64,000 nt of DNA from Chloroflexota bacterium (lineage in GTDB: Bacteria; Chloroflexota; Dehalococcoidia; Lucifugimonadales; UBA3495). Positions within the stretch are counted from its first letter, which is position 1. Each line of letters begins with the position of its first letter. The stretch is from the NCBI GenBank assembly GCA_028873965.1, contig JAPPMU010000059.1:186001-250000 (forward strand), given 5' to 3'. Shown piece after piece: positions 26,196-34,377 of the stretch. A model generated the notes under the pieces. It did not search any database. It was not told where the DNA came from and was given only the letters and a program-made list of their open reading frames with translations. Made by a program: the position numbers and the translations under genes.

Positions 26196-26852
26196 ATGGA
26201 TATTGCTCTGCGCCGGATGCGGGCCGAAGACATCCCGCAGGTGATTGAGATCGAACAAGAGGCATTCACGCCCGGTTGGGTGGGTACGCCGTTTCGCCGC
26301 GAACTGAACAGCCGGTACACGCGATTCCTGGTCGCGTACCATGCTGATGGCGCCGAACATGGCAATCCGAGCACGATCGGCGCCCAGCAACAATCGGGCC
26401 CGGCGGACGAGTCCTTGTGGGGGAGGATGTTGACCGGAGTGAAGTCCGCGTTGGGGTTGGGACGCGTCGACGGTGGGGATGAGCTGGCGGGATACGTCGG
26501 CATCTGGCTCCAGGGCGACCAGGCCCACATCACGGAGGTCGCCGTTCGAGAGGATCTCCGCGGACGCGGAATCGGAGAACTCCTCATCATTGGAACGCTG
26601 CGAGTGGCTTACGAGCAGGGGCTTACAGAGGTAACACTCGAGGCGCGGGTGTCGAATTTTGTGGCCCAGAGGCTGTACGACAAATACGGGTTCAACGAAG
26701 CGGGGATCCGCAAGAATTACTACGCCGACAACCGGGAAGACGCAGTGATAATGACCACCGATCCCATCCACACCGCGGCCTACCGGGACAAATTCGCGAC
26801 CCTCCAGGCAAACTTCCTGGCCCGGTACGGTGAGATCCGCATCGAGATCTAG
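26196..26852 (+). CDS. GNAT acetyltransferase, RimI-like
   Basis: I chose the ATG at 26196 (GGAAG 8 bases upstream), giving 218 residues. The fold signature is visible: MDIALRRMRAEDIPQVIEIEQEAF at the start, then HITEVAVREDLRGRGIGELLIIGTLR (acetyl-CoA motif A, RGRGIG) and EVTLEARVSNFVAQRLYDKYGFNEAGIRKNYY. RimI-type enzymes acetylate protein N-termini. A 60-residue insert (about residues 45-105) between the first helix and motif A is unusual for RimI. Its target could differ. Confidence 0.83.
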   Translation: MDIALRRMRAEDIPQVIEIEQEAFTPGWVGTPFRRELNSRYTRFLVAYHADGAEHGNPSTIGAQQQSGPADESLWGRMLTGVKSALGLGRVDGGDELAGYVGIWLQGDQAHITEVAVREDLRGRGIGELLIIGTLRVAYEQGLTEVTLEARVSNFVAQRLYDKYGFNEAGIRKNYYADNREDAVIMTTDPIHTAAYRDKFATLQANFLARYGEIRIEI

Positions 26853-26964
26853 CCCCGCCGTCAAATCTCGTCATCTCAGACCATCCCGTTCATCCCTTTC
26901 ATCCCGTCATCCATGTGAATTGTTCCTCTCTGGCAAACTGGATGCATGTGAGAATCCGACCGCA

Positions 26965-26993
26965 TTGCCCGGCCCGGATGCGGATGTTAGAAT
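26965..26993 (+). promoter_or_regulatory. Sigma-70-type promoter of the PAC2 gene
   Basis: TTGCCC at 26965-26970, a 17-base spacer and TAGAAT at 26988-26993 with an extended TG element. The predicted start is about 50 bases upstream of the gene. Confidence 0.5.
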
Positions 26994-27049
26994 TCCCGCC
27001 GTTGTGAATACATGAGAATATAGTCGACATAACCAGCAAGGATTGACCG

Positions 27050-27940
27050 ATGGCCTCTTTCGACGATTACGTTCTGGTAAGCCAGTTCCCGGAGCAGCCG
27101 GTCGAGCGCATGATCGCAGCATTTCGTGGGTGGCCCGACGCTGGAGACGCGGCCACGGCTACCCTGAACTACATGCTCACAGCATTGGGAGCGCAAAAAT
27201 TCGCTGAAATAGATCCCGAAGAATTCTTCAATTTCGCGCAGGAACGGCCTCGGTCAACGCGAAGCAAGGACGGAATAAGGCATCTGCAGTGGCCCGCCAA
27301 CGAATTTTACCTGTGGCCGGGGTCGGACGATGCGCCTCCCGTGGTCTTCTACCTTGGGACGGAACCGCATCTCAAGTGGCGCACGTTCTCCTCGCTGGTG
27401 GGTGATTTGGCGCGACAATGCGGGGTCAAATCAGTGGTCCATATCGGGGCCTTGCTGGACGCGGTTCCCCACACGCGGGTAACCAAGTTCAGCGGAACGT
27501 CGACCAACCAGCGCATTCAGGCGGCCTTTGACCGGGCAAACGTCCGCACGTCCAACTACCAGGGACCGTCCGGCATCACCTTGCCGGTTTCGGAATCGCT
27601 GGCCGCGCGAGGTATCAGCTACACTTCGCTTTGGGGACACGTTTCCCATTACCTGCACGCAACTCCCAATTTTCGCGTCGGCTTGGGTCTGGCGCAAAAC
27701 GTGTCGGACATGCTGGGATTGCCCATCGACCTGGGCAAGCTCACGGTGATGGCAGAGGCTTTCGATCGCGAGGTGGAAAAGGTGATCGCCGACGACGACC
27801 AGCTCGGTCAATACATCATCACGCTGGAAGAGAAGTACGACGCCGCTGTCGACGCCACGGAAATGCCCGACCCCGCAGACCTGGTTCGCGACCTGGAGCG
27901 GTTCTTGCGGGCAGAGCGGATGGGAGGCAGCGAGAGCTGA
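27050..27940 (+). CDS. PAC2-family protein
   Basis: The 296-residue product belongs to the PAC2 (proteasome assembly chaperone 2) family: MIAAFRGWPDAGDAATATLNYML at the N-terminus, then VVFYLGTEPHLKWRTFSSLV, VVHIGALLDAVPHTR, YQGPSGIT and SLWGHVSHYLHATPNFRVGLGL. The fold resembles purine nucleoside phosphorylases. In Actinobacteria and Chloroflexota such genes can accompany proteasome or ATP-grasp genes, but no proteasome gene is present here. Role unproven. Confidence 0.85.
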   Translation: MASFDDYVLVSQFPEQPVERMIAAFRGWPDAGDAATATLNYMLTALGAQKFAEIDPEEFFNFAQERPRSTRSKDGIRHLQWPANEFYLWPGSDDAPPVVFYLGTEPHLKWRTFSSLVGDLARQCGVKSVVHIGALLDAVPHTRVTKFSGTSTNQRIQAAFDRANVRTSNYQGPSGITLPVSESLAARGISYTSLWGHVSHYLHATPNFRVGLGLAQNVSDMLGLPIDLGKLTVMAEAFDREVEKVIADDDQLGQYIITLEEKYDAAVDATEMPDPADLVRDLERFLRAERMGGSES

Positions 27941-28057
27941 CCGACCGACCTCGGCCCATGTCGATCTACGGGCCGAGAGTCGCCGCATGAGTGCCAGCCC
28001 CGACCGGTGAAATCGGTAGGACAACATAGAGGCGTCGTTCGCGCTGCCGTATCCAGG

Positions 28058-28086
28058 TTGCCCGTGCCGAACGCGGGGCGTATAGT
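28058..28086 (+). promoter_or_regulatory. Sigma-70-type promoter of the protoglobin gene
   Basis: TTGCCC at 28058-28063, a 17-base spacer and TATAGT at 28081-28086. The -35 hexamer is the same as for the PAC2 gene. Predicted leader about 30 bases. Confidence 0.55.
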
Positions 28087-28124
28087 CTGGCTGTCGCCGA
28101 ACACGGCGCGGTGAGGACGGAACA

Positions 28125-28799
28125 ATGATTTTCGATTGGCCGACCCGGATGCAGCAGATGGCCGACTTTATGGGTTTCTCCGAGGAGGACTTGGAGTTGG
28201 TCCGGGCGAGCGGGCCGATCCTGTTGGACCGAGCCGACGAGTTGACCTCGGCAGTGTATGACCACTTCCTGCAGTTTCCTCAAACGGCGCGGTTCTTCTT
28301 GACCCCGGAGGGCGAAATCGACCAGACTCGGCTGGACCGGCGCAAGCACAGCCTGGCGCGCTGGCTGAGGCACAGCATCGATTTCCAACTGGACGAGCAG
28401 TTTCCGGTCTTCCTGCTGGCCATGGGCGTCGTCCACAGTAACCCGTCGCTGGAGCGCGGTTACCTCGGGTCGGTGCCGGCCCGGTTCATGATCGGCACGA
28501 TGTCCTTCGCGCAGACGGCATTCGCCGGAGTATTCTTGGAGGCAATGCCCGACCCGGTCCAGGCGTTGCGGGCGTCGGTAGCCTGGAACAAACTGCTGCT
28601 GCTTCAGTTGGACGTCCTGTTGGCCGGCTACGTTACCGAGACGCCCACCCCGGCAACGGAACCACCTGCGCCCGACGCTGACGATTCGACAGGCGAACCC
28701 CAGGGTATGCGGCGCGTGCTCACGAACATCCTGGACGGAAATCGGGCCAACGGCAACGCCGACGGCCACTCCGAGCAACCTCAAGGAGGCATACAATGA
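28125..28799 (+). CDS. Protoglobin-domain protein
   Basis: The 224-residue product has a globin-like helical domain of the protoglobin/globin-coupled-sensor type: MADFMGFSEEDLELVRASGPILLDRADELTSAVYDHFLQFPQTARFF, then RLDRRKHSLARWLRHSIDF and AMGVVHSNPSLERGYL. The His in VVHSNP or RRKHSL could be the proximal haem ligand. A Pro-rich, low-complexity tail begins about residue 168. It lacks a signalling output domain, so it is a stand-alone haem protein, perhaps sensing or binding O2, CO or NO. The next gene overlaps its stop by ATGA. Confidence 0.82.
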   Translation: MIFDWPTRMQQMADFMGFSEEDLELVRASGPILLDRADELTSAVYDHFLQFPQTARFFLTPEGEIDQTRLDRRKHSLARWLRHSIDFQLDEQFPVFLLAMGVVHSNPSLERGYLGSVPARFMIGTMSFAQTAFAGVFLEAMPDPVQALRASVAWNKLLLLQLDVLLAGYVTETPTPATEPPAPDADDSTGEPQGMRRVLTNILDGNRANGNADGHSEQPQGGIQ

Positions 28800-29224
28800 C
28801 CAAAGTGCTGGTGATCCAGGGCGCGGGAATGAATATGCGCGGCAAGGTGCAGGTCGAGATCTTCGGCCCAAACACGCTGGAACAGATGAACGAGCAGATA
28901 CTGGGCTACGGCGAGAGCCTCGGCGTCGACGTGAAGATCGTTCACTCCAACGTGGAAGGCGAGGTTGTGAACGCGCTCTACGACGCCTGGGAAGAGGGCT
29001 ACGATGCCTGCCTGATTAACCCCGCCGGGTACACCACGGTGAACGGCCCGCTGCGCGGAGCGATTCAGCAGGTGCCCATGCCCGTGATCGAAGTACACGC
29101 CAGCAACCCGACGGCTCGCGGCACGGTGTCAGCCGTCTTGCCGGTCAGCAAGGGATGCGTCTACGGGTTTGGCGTGTACGGTTACTACCTGGCCATGGAG
29201 GCGGTGAAACACACCGTTGAATAG
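28796..29224 (+). CDS. AroQ-like (type II dehydroquinase fold) protein with altered active site
   Basis: The 142-residue size and overall pattern match type II 3-dehydroquinate dehydratase: IVHSNVEGEVVNALYDAWEEGYDACLINPAGYTT, IEVHASNPTARG and VYGFGVYGYYLAMEAV. The N-terminal lid and active site differ. The usual INGPNLNLLGxREPxxYG reads IQGAGMNMRGKVQVEIFG, so the conserved Asn, the lid Arg and the catalytic Tyr (here Phe) are all replaced. The His in EVHAS and a later Arg are kept. It may be a family member with another function. It is coupled to the protoglobin gene by a 4-base overlap. Confidence 0.8.
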   Translation: MTKVLVIQGAGMNMRGKVQVEIFGPNTLEQMNEQILGYGESLGVDVKIVHSNVEGEVVNALYDAWEEGYDACLINPAGYTTVNGPLRGAIQQVPMPVIEVHASNPTARGTVSAVLPVSKGCVYGFGVYGYYLAMEAVKHTVE

Positions 29225-29241
29225 CCTCCCGGTTTCGCCGG

Positions 29242-29433
29242 CTATTCGCAGCGGAGGCAGCGCACGTCCTTGAAAACCCGGTCGTGGATGTCCGGGTTAA
29301 CGAGGATGTAGTCCATGACGATGCGGACTACCTTGCCCTCGTCGGCGATGTTGTACTTTTCCTTGGAAGAGTTGATGAGGCCGATGTGCTCGGCGTTGAC
29401 GTCCACGGTGAGTGCGGTTTTGGTGCCGGCCAT
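29242..29433 (-). CDS. Small ribbon-helix-helix-like protein with C-terminal CxxC
   Basis: The 63-residue product has AGGAG 9 bases before its ATG. The start (TKTALTVDVNAEHIGLINSS, then two predicted helices to MDYILVN) has the strand-helix-helix layout of CopG-type DNA-binding proteins, but this is only a resemblance. The chain ends in RCLRCE, a possible metal-binding CxxC, and an RCLRCE block also occurs in the protein at 55280-55666. It is convergent with the AroQ-like gene. Confidence 0.6.
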   Translation of the reverse strand: MAGTKTALTVDVNAEHIGLINSSKEKYNIADEGKVVRIVMDYILVNPDIHDRVFKDVRCLRCE

Positions 29434-29602
29434 TGTTCAGAGCTCCTGATCGGTGAGAATGGTTTAGCGGCCAGCCGGGCAGCTGGCGCGTCGCCATAGC
29501 ATAGCCGCACGGAACGGGATAGTTCAACCGTGTTCCGCGAAGTCGGTCAGGGCGGGCCGCCAGCGATTTGTCCCGATCGGCGTATCGTAAGTCTCAACTC
29601 GC

Positions 29603-29608
29603 TATACT
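29603..29608 (+). promoter_or_regulatory. Candidate -10 box of protease module copy 2
   Basis: TATACT lies 37 bases before the ATG at 29645; no clear -35 box is present. Confidence 0.3.
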
Positions 29609-29644
29609 TTTAAGGGCAGAGATTGTTGGGAAGGAGGGAAAGTC

Positions 29645-29893
29645 ATGGTGCATTTGGGAAAGCTGGAACACCCGCTGATTGACCAGATGAGGGTTTATGA
29701 GGAGATGCGGGAAGAACTCGAAAGCAACTGCTTCGGGCGATGGGTTGTCATCGATGACGGCCGCCTAGTGGGAAATTACGAGACTTTTCATGAAGCCGAT
29801 GCGGACGCTCAAGCGTGCGGCTTGAACCCGTTTCACTACCTTGTCCAACAGGTTGGGGTAGAGCCGGCAATCATCATTTCCTACGGCGAGTAG
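29645..29893 (+). CDS. Small DUF5678-like partner of retropepsin, module copy 2
   Basis: The 82-residue product has a strong ribosome binding site (AAGGAGG, 7-base gap). Its core GRWVVIDDGRLVGNYETFHEADADAQACGL matches the KWVGVDENGLVAVAP core of the gene at 14087 and the KFIAVEPDSGDYIIR core at 49206. It is followed five bases later by a retropepsin-like protease gene. Function unknown. Confidence 0.75.
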   Translation: MVHLGKLEHPLIDQMRVYEEMREELESNCFGRWVVIDDGRLVGNYETFHEADADAQACGLNPFHYLVQQVGVEPAIIISYGE

Positions 29894-29898
29894 CAAAC

Positions 29899-30294
29899 TT
29901 GGCCGCAACCGTAGAATACTTTCTCCCCGCGACGGATATCCTGAGGAGAGGACCTCACATCCTCGTGAATATCGATGGCGAGGATGGTTTGGCGTTGCTT
30001 GACACTGGAGCGTCCCGGTCGTACATCGACATTGCAATGGCGCGATTTATGCAGTTCGTCGAGGACGAAACAACGCATCGCGTGACCGGCGCCACTGGCC
30101 AGGGCACGTATCCGCGGTTCCGCGCCAATTTGCGCATCCCTGCGTTGGAATTGACTATCCGTTCCCCGATTCCGGGGTTACCCCTGCGAGAGCAGCGCCT
30201 CCCGTGGGTAGCCATCATCGGCAGGGACGTGCTTTGCCAGTACGAATTTGCCGTCAACGGGCAGACTGGATTGATCCGGTTCACGAGGGTATGA
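29899..30294 (+). CDS. Retropepsin-like aspartic protease, module copy 2
   Basis: The open frame extends far upstream, but the best start is TTG at 29899, just after the partner stop, giving 131 residues. GLALLDTGASRSYIDIAMA has the DTGAS catalytic motif and VAIIGRDVLCQYEF the second retropepsin block. There is no signal peptide or membrane anchor. The likely active form is a dimer. It is paired with the small partner upstream, as at 13.7-14.4 and 48.9-49.4 kb. Confidence 0.82.
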   Translation: MAATVEYFLPATDILRRGPHILVNIDGEDGLALLDTGASRSYIDIAMARFMQFVEDETTHRVTGATGQGTYPRFRANLRIPALELTIRSPIPGLPLREQRLPWVAIIGRDVLCQYEFAVNGQTGLIRFTRV

Positions 30295-30340
30295 ATGATC
30301 GCGGCTTTCGTGTTTCAAGCCAGGCGAAAGGAGCATAGCC

Positions 30341-30559
30341 ATGGCAACCACCATCACGACGTATAAGTGCGTCAAATGCCAGCACACCGAATACGAGACG
30401 GACGAGTTCCGCGCCACGGGCGGCAACTTCGCCAAAATATTCGACGTCCAGAACAAGAAATTCACCACGGTGTCGTGCAGGCAGTGCGGGTACACCGAGA
30501 TCTACAAGGGCAGCACGTCCACGCTGGGCAACGTGTTCGATTTCTTCGCCGGCGGTTAG
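30341..30559 (+). CDS. Zinc-ribbon protein (YpzJ/COG3478-like)
   Basis: The 72-residue product has two CxxC pairs, YKCVKCQH and VSCRQCGYTE, about 35 residues apart. The FRATGGNFAKIFDVQNKKFTTVSC sequence between them is typical of small zinc-ribbon nucleic-acid-binding-like proteins. AAAGGAG lies 7 bases before the ATG. Biological role unknown. Confidence 0.85.
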   Translation: MATTITTYKCVKCQHTEYETDEFRATGGNFAKIFDVQNKKFTTVSCRQCGYTEIYKGSTSTLGNVFDFFAGG

Positions 30560-30583
30560 TCCAATCCCGCCTGCCGTCGAGCA

Positions 30584-30615
30584 ATAAAAAGCCCTCCACT
30601 TCAGGCGGAGGGCTT
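30584..30615 (-). terminator. Rho-independent terminator after tRNA-Glu
   Basis: The stem AAGCCCTCC / GGAGGGCTT (9 bp) is followed on the minus strand by a run of T. It lies just downstream of the tRNA and may also end the zinc-ribbon transcript from the other side. Confidence 0.75.
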
Positions 30616-30625
30616 GTTCATTTGC

Positions 30626-30704
30626 TGGTACCCCGGATGGGCTTCGATCCCATGATCTCCACCTTGAAAGGGTGGCGTCCTTGACCAGGCTAGACGACCG
30701 GGGC
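30626..30704 (-). tRNA. tRNA-Glu (anticodon UUC)
   Basis: On the minus strand the 79-nt sequence folds as a tRNA. The acceptor stem is GCCCCGG / CCGGGGT (G1-U72 wobble). The D-arm follows, and the anticodon stem CCACC / GGTGG closes the loop CTTTCAA, with anticodon TTC at 30668-30666. The T-arm contains GATCGAAGC and the 3' CCA is encoded. A terminator follows. Confidence 0.92.
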
Positions 30705-30754
30705 GTTATGCGCCGCGATTGCTGCGCCTGACCAGTGTACCACAGGGGCCGTTT

Positions 30755-31783
30755 TTACGGGTAAACCGCCAACGCCTCCAGGGACATCTCCTCGGGAAAA
30801 CCGCACATCAGGTTCATGTTCTGCACGGCCTGACCAGCGGCTCCTTTGACCAGGTTGTCCAGGCAGCTGATCACGATGAGCCGGTTGGTGCGCGGGTCCA
30901 CCACCGGGTAAACCAGGCACTGGTTGTTGCCCAGGGTCTGCTTGGTTTGCGGAGGCGCGTTGGTCACGTGGACGAAGGCGTCATCGGCGTAGAATTCCTC
31001 GTAGATCGAGCGGATGCGCGTGTTGGCATCCGGATCCCCGGCGACGTCGCCCTGGAGCGGCGCATAGCAGGAACTGAGGATCCCACGGGTCATGGGGATC
31101 AGGTGCGTCAGGAAGGTGAGGTTGACCGAGTCGTCCGCAATTGAGTCCAATTCCTGGCTGATCTCCGGCAGGTGGCGATGGCCGTTGACCGAGTAGGCCA
31201 TCACGTTTTCGTTCACCTCGGAGAAGTGGGTGGTCATGCTGAGGGTACGGCCCGCGCCGGAAACGCCGGACTTGCTGTCCACGATGATGTCGCTGCCGAC
31301 GAGGCCATGCTCAATGGCCGGAGCGAGCGCCAGGATGGCGCTGCTGGGGTAGCACCCCGGATTGGCCACCAGGCGCGCGTCGGCCACTGCCTCGCGGTTC
31401 AGCTCGGTGAGCCCGTAAACCGCCTCTTCCAAGTAGGTGGGATCGGGGTGTTCAACGCCGTACCACTGGCTGTAAACAGCGGCTTGCTTGAGGCGGAAAT
31501 CGGCGGAAATGTCCACGACCTTTACCCCCTGCTCCAACAGGGGAATGCACGCTTCCGCGCTGGCCTTGTGCGGCAGCGCCGAGAAGACGAGGTCGAGGTC
31601 ATCGCACAGGTCGGCGGTGATATCGAGGTCCATGTTGTCCAGGTGAGGAAAGACCTCACCCAACGGCTGCCCGGCGGCGCTGCGGCCGGTTACCGAGGCG
31701 ATTTCCACCTCGGGGTGATGGCGCAAGATGCGGACGAGTTCGCAGCCGGCGTATCCGGTGACGTTGATGATTCCGACTTTCAC
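30755..31783 (-). CDS. argC: N-acetyl-gamma-glutamyl-phosphate reductase
   Basis: The 342-residue product has the N-terminal NADP site VGIINVTGYAGCELVRIL, VFSALPHKASAE, the catalytic-Cys block LVANPGCYPSSAILALAP, SGVSGAGRT and HRHLPEI. It catalyses the third step of arginine (or LysW-type lysine) synthesis. Its ATG overlaps the stop of the endonuclease III gene by four bases. No other arg gene is nearby. Confidence 0.94.
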   Translation of the reverse strand: MKVGIINVTGYAGCELVRILRHHPEVEIASVTGRSAAGQPLGEVFPHLDNMDLDITADLCDDLDLVFSALPHKASAEACIPLLEQGVKVVDISADFRLKQAAVYSQWYGVEHPDPTYLEEAVYGLTELNREAVADARLVANPGCYPSSAILALAPAIEHGLVGSDIIVDSKSGVSGAGRTLSMTTHFSEVNENVMAYSVNGHRHLPEISQELDSIADDSVNLTFLTHLIPMTRGILSSCYAPLQGDVAGDPDANTRIRSIYEEFYADDAFVHVTNAPPQTKQTLGNNQCLVYPVVDPRTNRLIVISCLDNLVKGAAGQAVQNMNLMCGFPEEMSLEALAVYP

Positions 31784-32655
31784 GGTTGGAGCTCCTTGAC
31801 GACCTGGGTATGCGGGACGGGAGTGGGGGCTTCCTTACGTCGTCGGCGACGCCCGGGAGCCTGACCGTCGGGGCGGTCGTTGTCGGCGGTCTCGCGTGAC
31901 ACGGGTTCGGTCTCGGCAGGTTCGGAGTTGGCGGCCGCCAGCCGTATCGCCTCTTCGTCGCGCGACGGACAACCGTAGTTGACGACGCAGGCGCCGCACC
32001 GGGGACGCTGCGCCTTGCACACCTGGCGGCCGTGGGTGATAAAAGCGACGTGGAAGGGGTACACGTCCTCGGGCGGCATGGCCGCCTCCAGCACCTCGTG
32101 GGCCTTGTCGGCATTGACTTTGGGGCCGATGATGCCCAACCGTTGGCTGACGCGGAAAATGTGCGTGTCGACGGCCATGGCGGGCATGCCCAGGGAGAAA
32201 CTGAGGATGATGCCGGCGGACTTGGGGCCGATGCCGGGAAGCTGGCGCAGCCAGGCACGGGCTTCGTCCATGGGCATCTCGGCGAGGAAATGCAGATCGA
32301 GAGACCCGTCGTTCAGGTCCAGGATCATGCCGAGCACGTCCTTGATGCGGGGCGCCTTGACACGAGCCAACCCGCCGCCGGATATGGCTTCCTCGATGTC
32401 TGCGACCTCGGCCTCAGCCACCGCCTCCAGCGTGCCGAAGGTGTGCATCAGGTTGCGGAAAGCGCGTTCGGAATTCCGGTCCGACGTATGCTGAGACAGG
32501 ATAGTGAAAACGAGCTCGTGGGCTGGGTCCAGGCGCGGCTCGTTCTCGAACGGCCCGTACTGCTCGGTGAGCAGGCGGATGGCGTCAGAAATGGTAACGC
32601 CGGGTTTTTTGGACCGGCGGCGACGGGTGGTTTTGGCGGCGGTTTTGGGAGGCAT
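31780..32655 (-). CDS. nth: Endonuclease III
   Basis: From the ATG at 32655 (GAGG 8 bases upstream) the product has 291 residues. The helix-hairpin-helix and catalytic Lys are in LRQLPGIGPKSAGIIL, the catalytic Asp in MAVDTHIFRVSQRLG, and the 4Fe-4S cysteines in CKAQRPRCGACVVNYGC (spacing 6-2-5). It removes oxidised pyrimidines and cleaves AP sites. A charged C-terminal tail of about 60 residues and a basic N-terminus extend it beyond the usual roughly 210 residues. Confidence 0.93.
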   Translation of the reverse strand: MPPKTAAKTTRRRRSKKPGVTISDAIRLLTEQYGPFENEPRLDPAHELVFTILSQHTSDRNSERAFRNLMHTFGTLEAVAEAEVADIEEAISGGGLARVKAPRIKDVLGMILDLNDGSLDLHFLAEMPMDEARAWLRQLPGIGPKSAGIILSFSLGMPAMAVDTHIFRVSQRLGIIGPKVNADKAHEVLEAAMPPEDVYPFHVAFITHGRQVCKAQRPRCGACVVNYGCPSRDEEAIRLAAANSEPAETEPVSRETADNDRPDGQAPGRRRRRKEAPTPVPHTQVVKELQP

Positions 32656-32733
32656 CGTCGGTAACCTCGAATACAACACCCGGATTTTAGCACAGGGCAC
32701 GCGCCGCGAGCGGAGTCCGGGTATCCGACCGCA

Positions 32734-34029
32734 TCATGCCCGGCCGGACTGCGGTCGAGTTTCCGGCGGCGGCTGCGAAGGACGCGTGACCAGTGGTGTG
32801 AGAAACAGCACCGGCAGGGAGATGGCAATGCAGGCCAGGGCGTTGAAGGTGACCGACCACTGGATGCCGATTTGGTCCCCGAGCCAACCCATGAACACCC
32901 CGCCGGGCGGGGTGCCGATGCCGATGCACAGGCTTTGCAAACCCACCATCCGGCCTCGCATCTCCGGTGGCGACGACCGCATGGTGATGGCTCCCTGCAT
33001 CGTCCCGAAACAGGACATGCCGATCCCGCTGAGCACCAGGATGGCGAAGGTGACGCCGTACCATGGCGACCAGACAAAGACCGTTGACAGCACCATCGCC
33101 GTGAACGCGCCGGCGGCGAAAATGCGCCCGTGGTAGCGCACCGTGCCCACCGATGCCAGGATAAACGCCGTTACCAGTTGACCTACGGCCTCCGCCGCCG
33201 CCAGTAGTCCAATCAGGGTTTCGCCGATCTCCAGATGATCTCGCCCAATGGCCGGCACGAACTGGCGGGCCGGGAAGGTCAGGCCGTTGATCATAATGGT
33301 AATGAAGAGCATTCCCATCAGTTGACGGTGGCTGAACGCCGCGCGAACCACGTCGCCCAGGCTGTTCCAGATGGGTTCCACCCGCCCTTGCCGTTCCCCC
33401 CTGGGGATGCGCACCCGGATTGCCAACGCCATGGATGCCATGTGCATGGCCACGACCAGGACATAGGTCCAAGTGTAGCCGGCATAGTGAGGCCAAAGAT
33501 ACGTGACGTGCTCGACGAGGAAACCGCCGACGAAGGGGCCAATCATGCGTCCCACGGTGTGGCTCATGGAGTCGATGGACAGAGCGTTGACCACCCGCCG
33601 TTCCCCCACGATGTCAAAAATCGCGGTGCGGCGGGCTGGGTCCTCCAAGGCACGGCTGACGCCCTGGAGCAGCATGGCGGCGAAAACGTGCCACGGCGCG
33701 ATCAGCCCGAAAAGCAGGAGAACGAACAACGCGATACCGGCCCCCGCCTTGATTGCCAGTGAACTGAACCAGATTTTCTTGCGGTCGAAGCGGTCGGCGA
33801 TGATGCCGGTGAAGGGTGAGAATATGGGCCGGGGCAGGTTCTCAAAGGCCAGCACCAGCACCAGCATCAGGGCGGAATTGGTCAGGGAATAGACGAGCAG
33901 GCTGGTGACCAGCAGCTCCATCCAGCGGGTCAGCTCGGCGACGTTGACGACGTACCAAATCGCCCGGAAGCGCTGATTCCCGAGAACCTCGAGCATCGGG
34001 GATGTGGAACGGACGCCGATGCGTGCCAT
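32734..34029 (-). CDS. MFS transporter (EntS/MFS_3-like)
   Basis: I chose the ATG at 34029, with GGAG 8 bases upstream; the longer frame adds 81 non-membrane residues. The 431-residue product has about twelve hydrophobic segments with the MFS loop GIIADRFDRKKIW after helix 2 and a second-half copy FMGWLGDQIG. The N-terminus (LGNQRFRAIWYVVNVAELTRWM) fits MFS_3 exporters. Drug or siderophore export is typical of the family; the substrate here is unknown. Confidence 0.85.
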   Translation of the reverse strand: MARIGVRSTSPMLEVLGNQRFRAIWYVVNVAELTRWMELLVTSLLVYSLTNSALMLVLVLAFENLPRPIFSPFTGIIADRFDRKKIWFSSLAIKAGAGIALFVLLLFGLIAPWHVFAAMLLQGVSRALEDPARRTAIFDIVGERRVVNALSIDSMSHTVGRMIGPFVGGFLVEHVTYLWPHYAGYTWTYVLVVAMHMASMALAIRVRIPRGERQGRVEPIWNSLGDVVRAAFSHRQLMGMLFITIMINGLTFPARQFVPAIGRDHLEIGETLIGLLAAAEAVGQLVTAFILASVGTVRYHGRIFAAGAFTAMVLSTVFVWSPWYGVTFAILVLSGIGMSCFGTMQGAITMRSSPPEMRGRMVGLQSLCIGIGTPPGGVFMGWLGDQIGIQWSVTFNALACIAISLPVLFLTPLVTRPSQPPPETRPQSGRA

Positions 34030-34377
34030 GCAAAACACTCCGCGCCGGCGGAGTGGGAACCGCGAGCACGGGGGGATTTTACACGGCAACCACGTCCGGC
34101 GCGTTGTTGCGCCGGTACCGTACAAAGCGAAAAACAGGCTGGACGCGAAATCACGCCTGTCGATACCTACCGCGTGCCGAGGCCCGCGAGGGCAGGTGGC
34201 CATCGGTTTGGGCCACAACCGTGCCCACAGGGTCTGTGCCCGCCTGCCGCGGAGTGCGATTGAGCGAAGCAAGCTCCGTTGCCGGTCGCGGGGGGTTTGA
34301 CAACGATTTCAGGGTCTATATCATCGCTTCAGGCGGACGGCACAAGGACAGGACACTATCACTCAGGAAACGGCAAG
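34030..34377. other. Divergent intergenic region
   Basis: These 348 bases lie between the MFS gene and the sulfotransferase gene. The only element I can support is the promoter at 34297-34324; the rest shows no gene, repeat or strong hairpin. Confidence 0.4.
34297..34324 (+). promoter_or_regulatory. Sigma-70-type promoter of the sulfotransferase gene
   Basis: A perfect TTGACA at 34297-34302, a 16-base spacer and TATCAT at 34319-34324; the start codon is 53 bases downstream. Confidence 0.45.
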
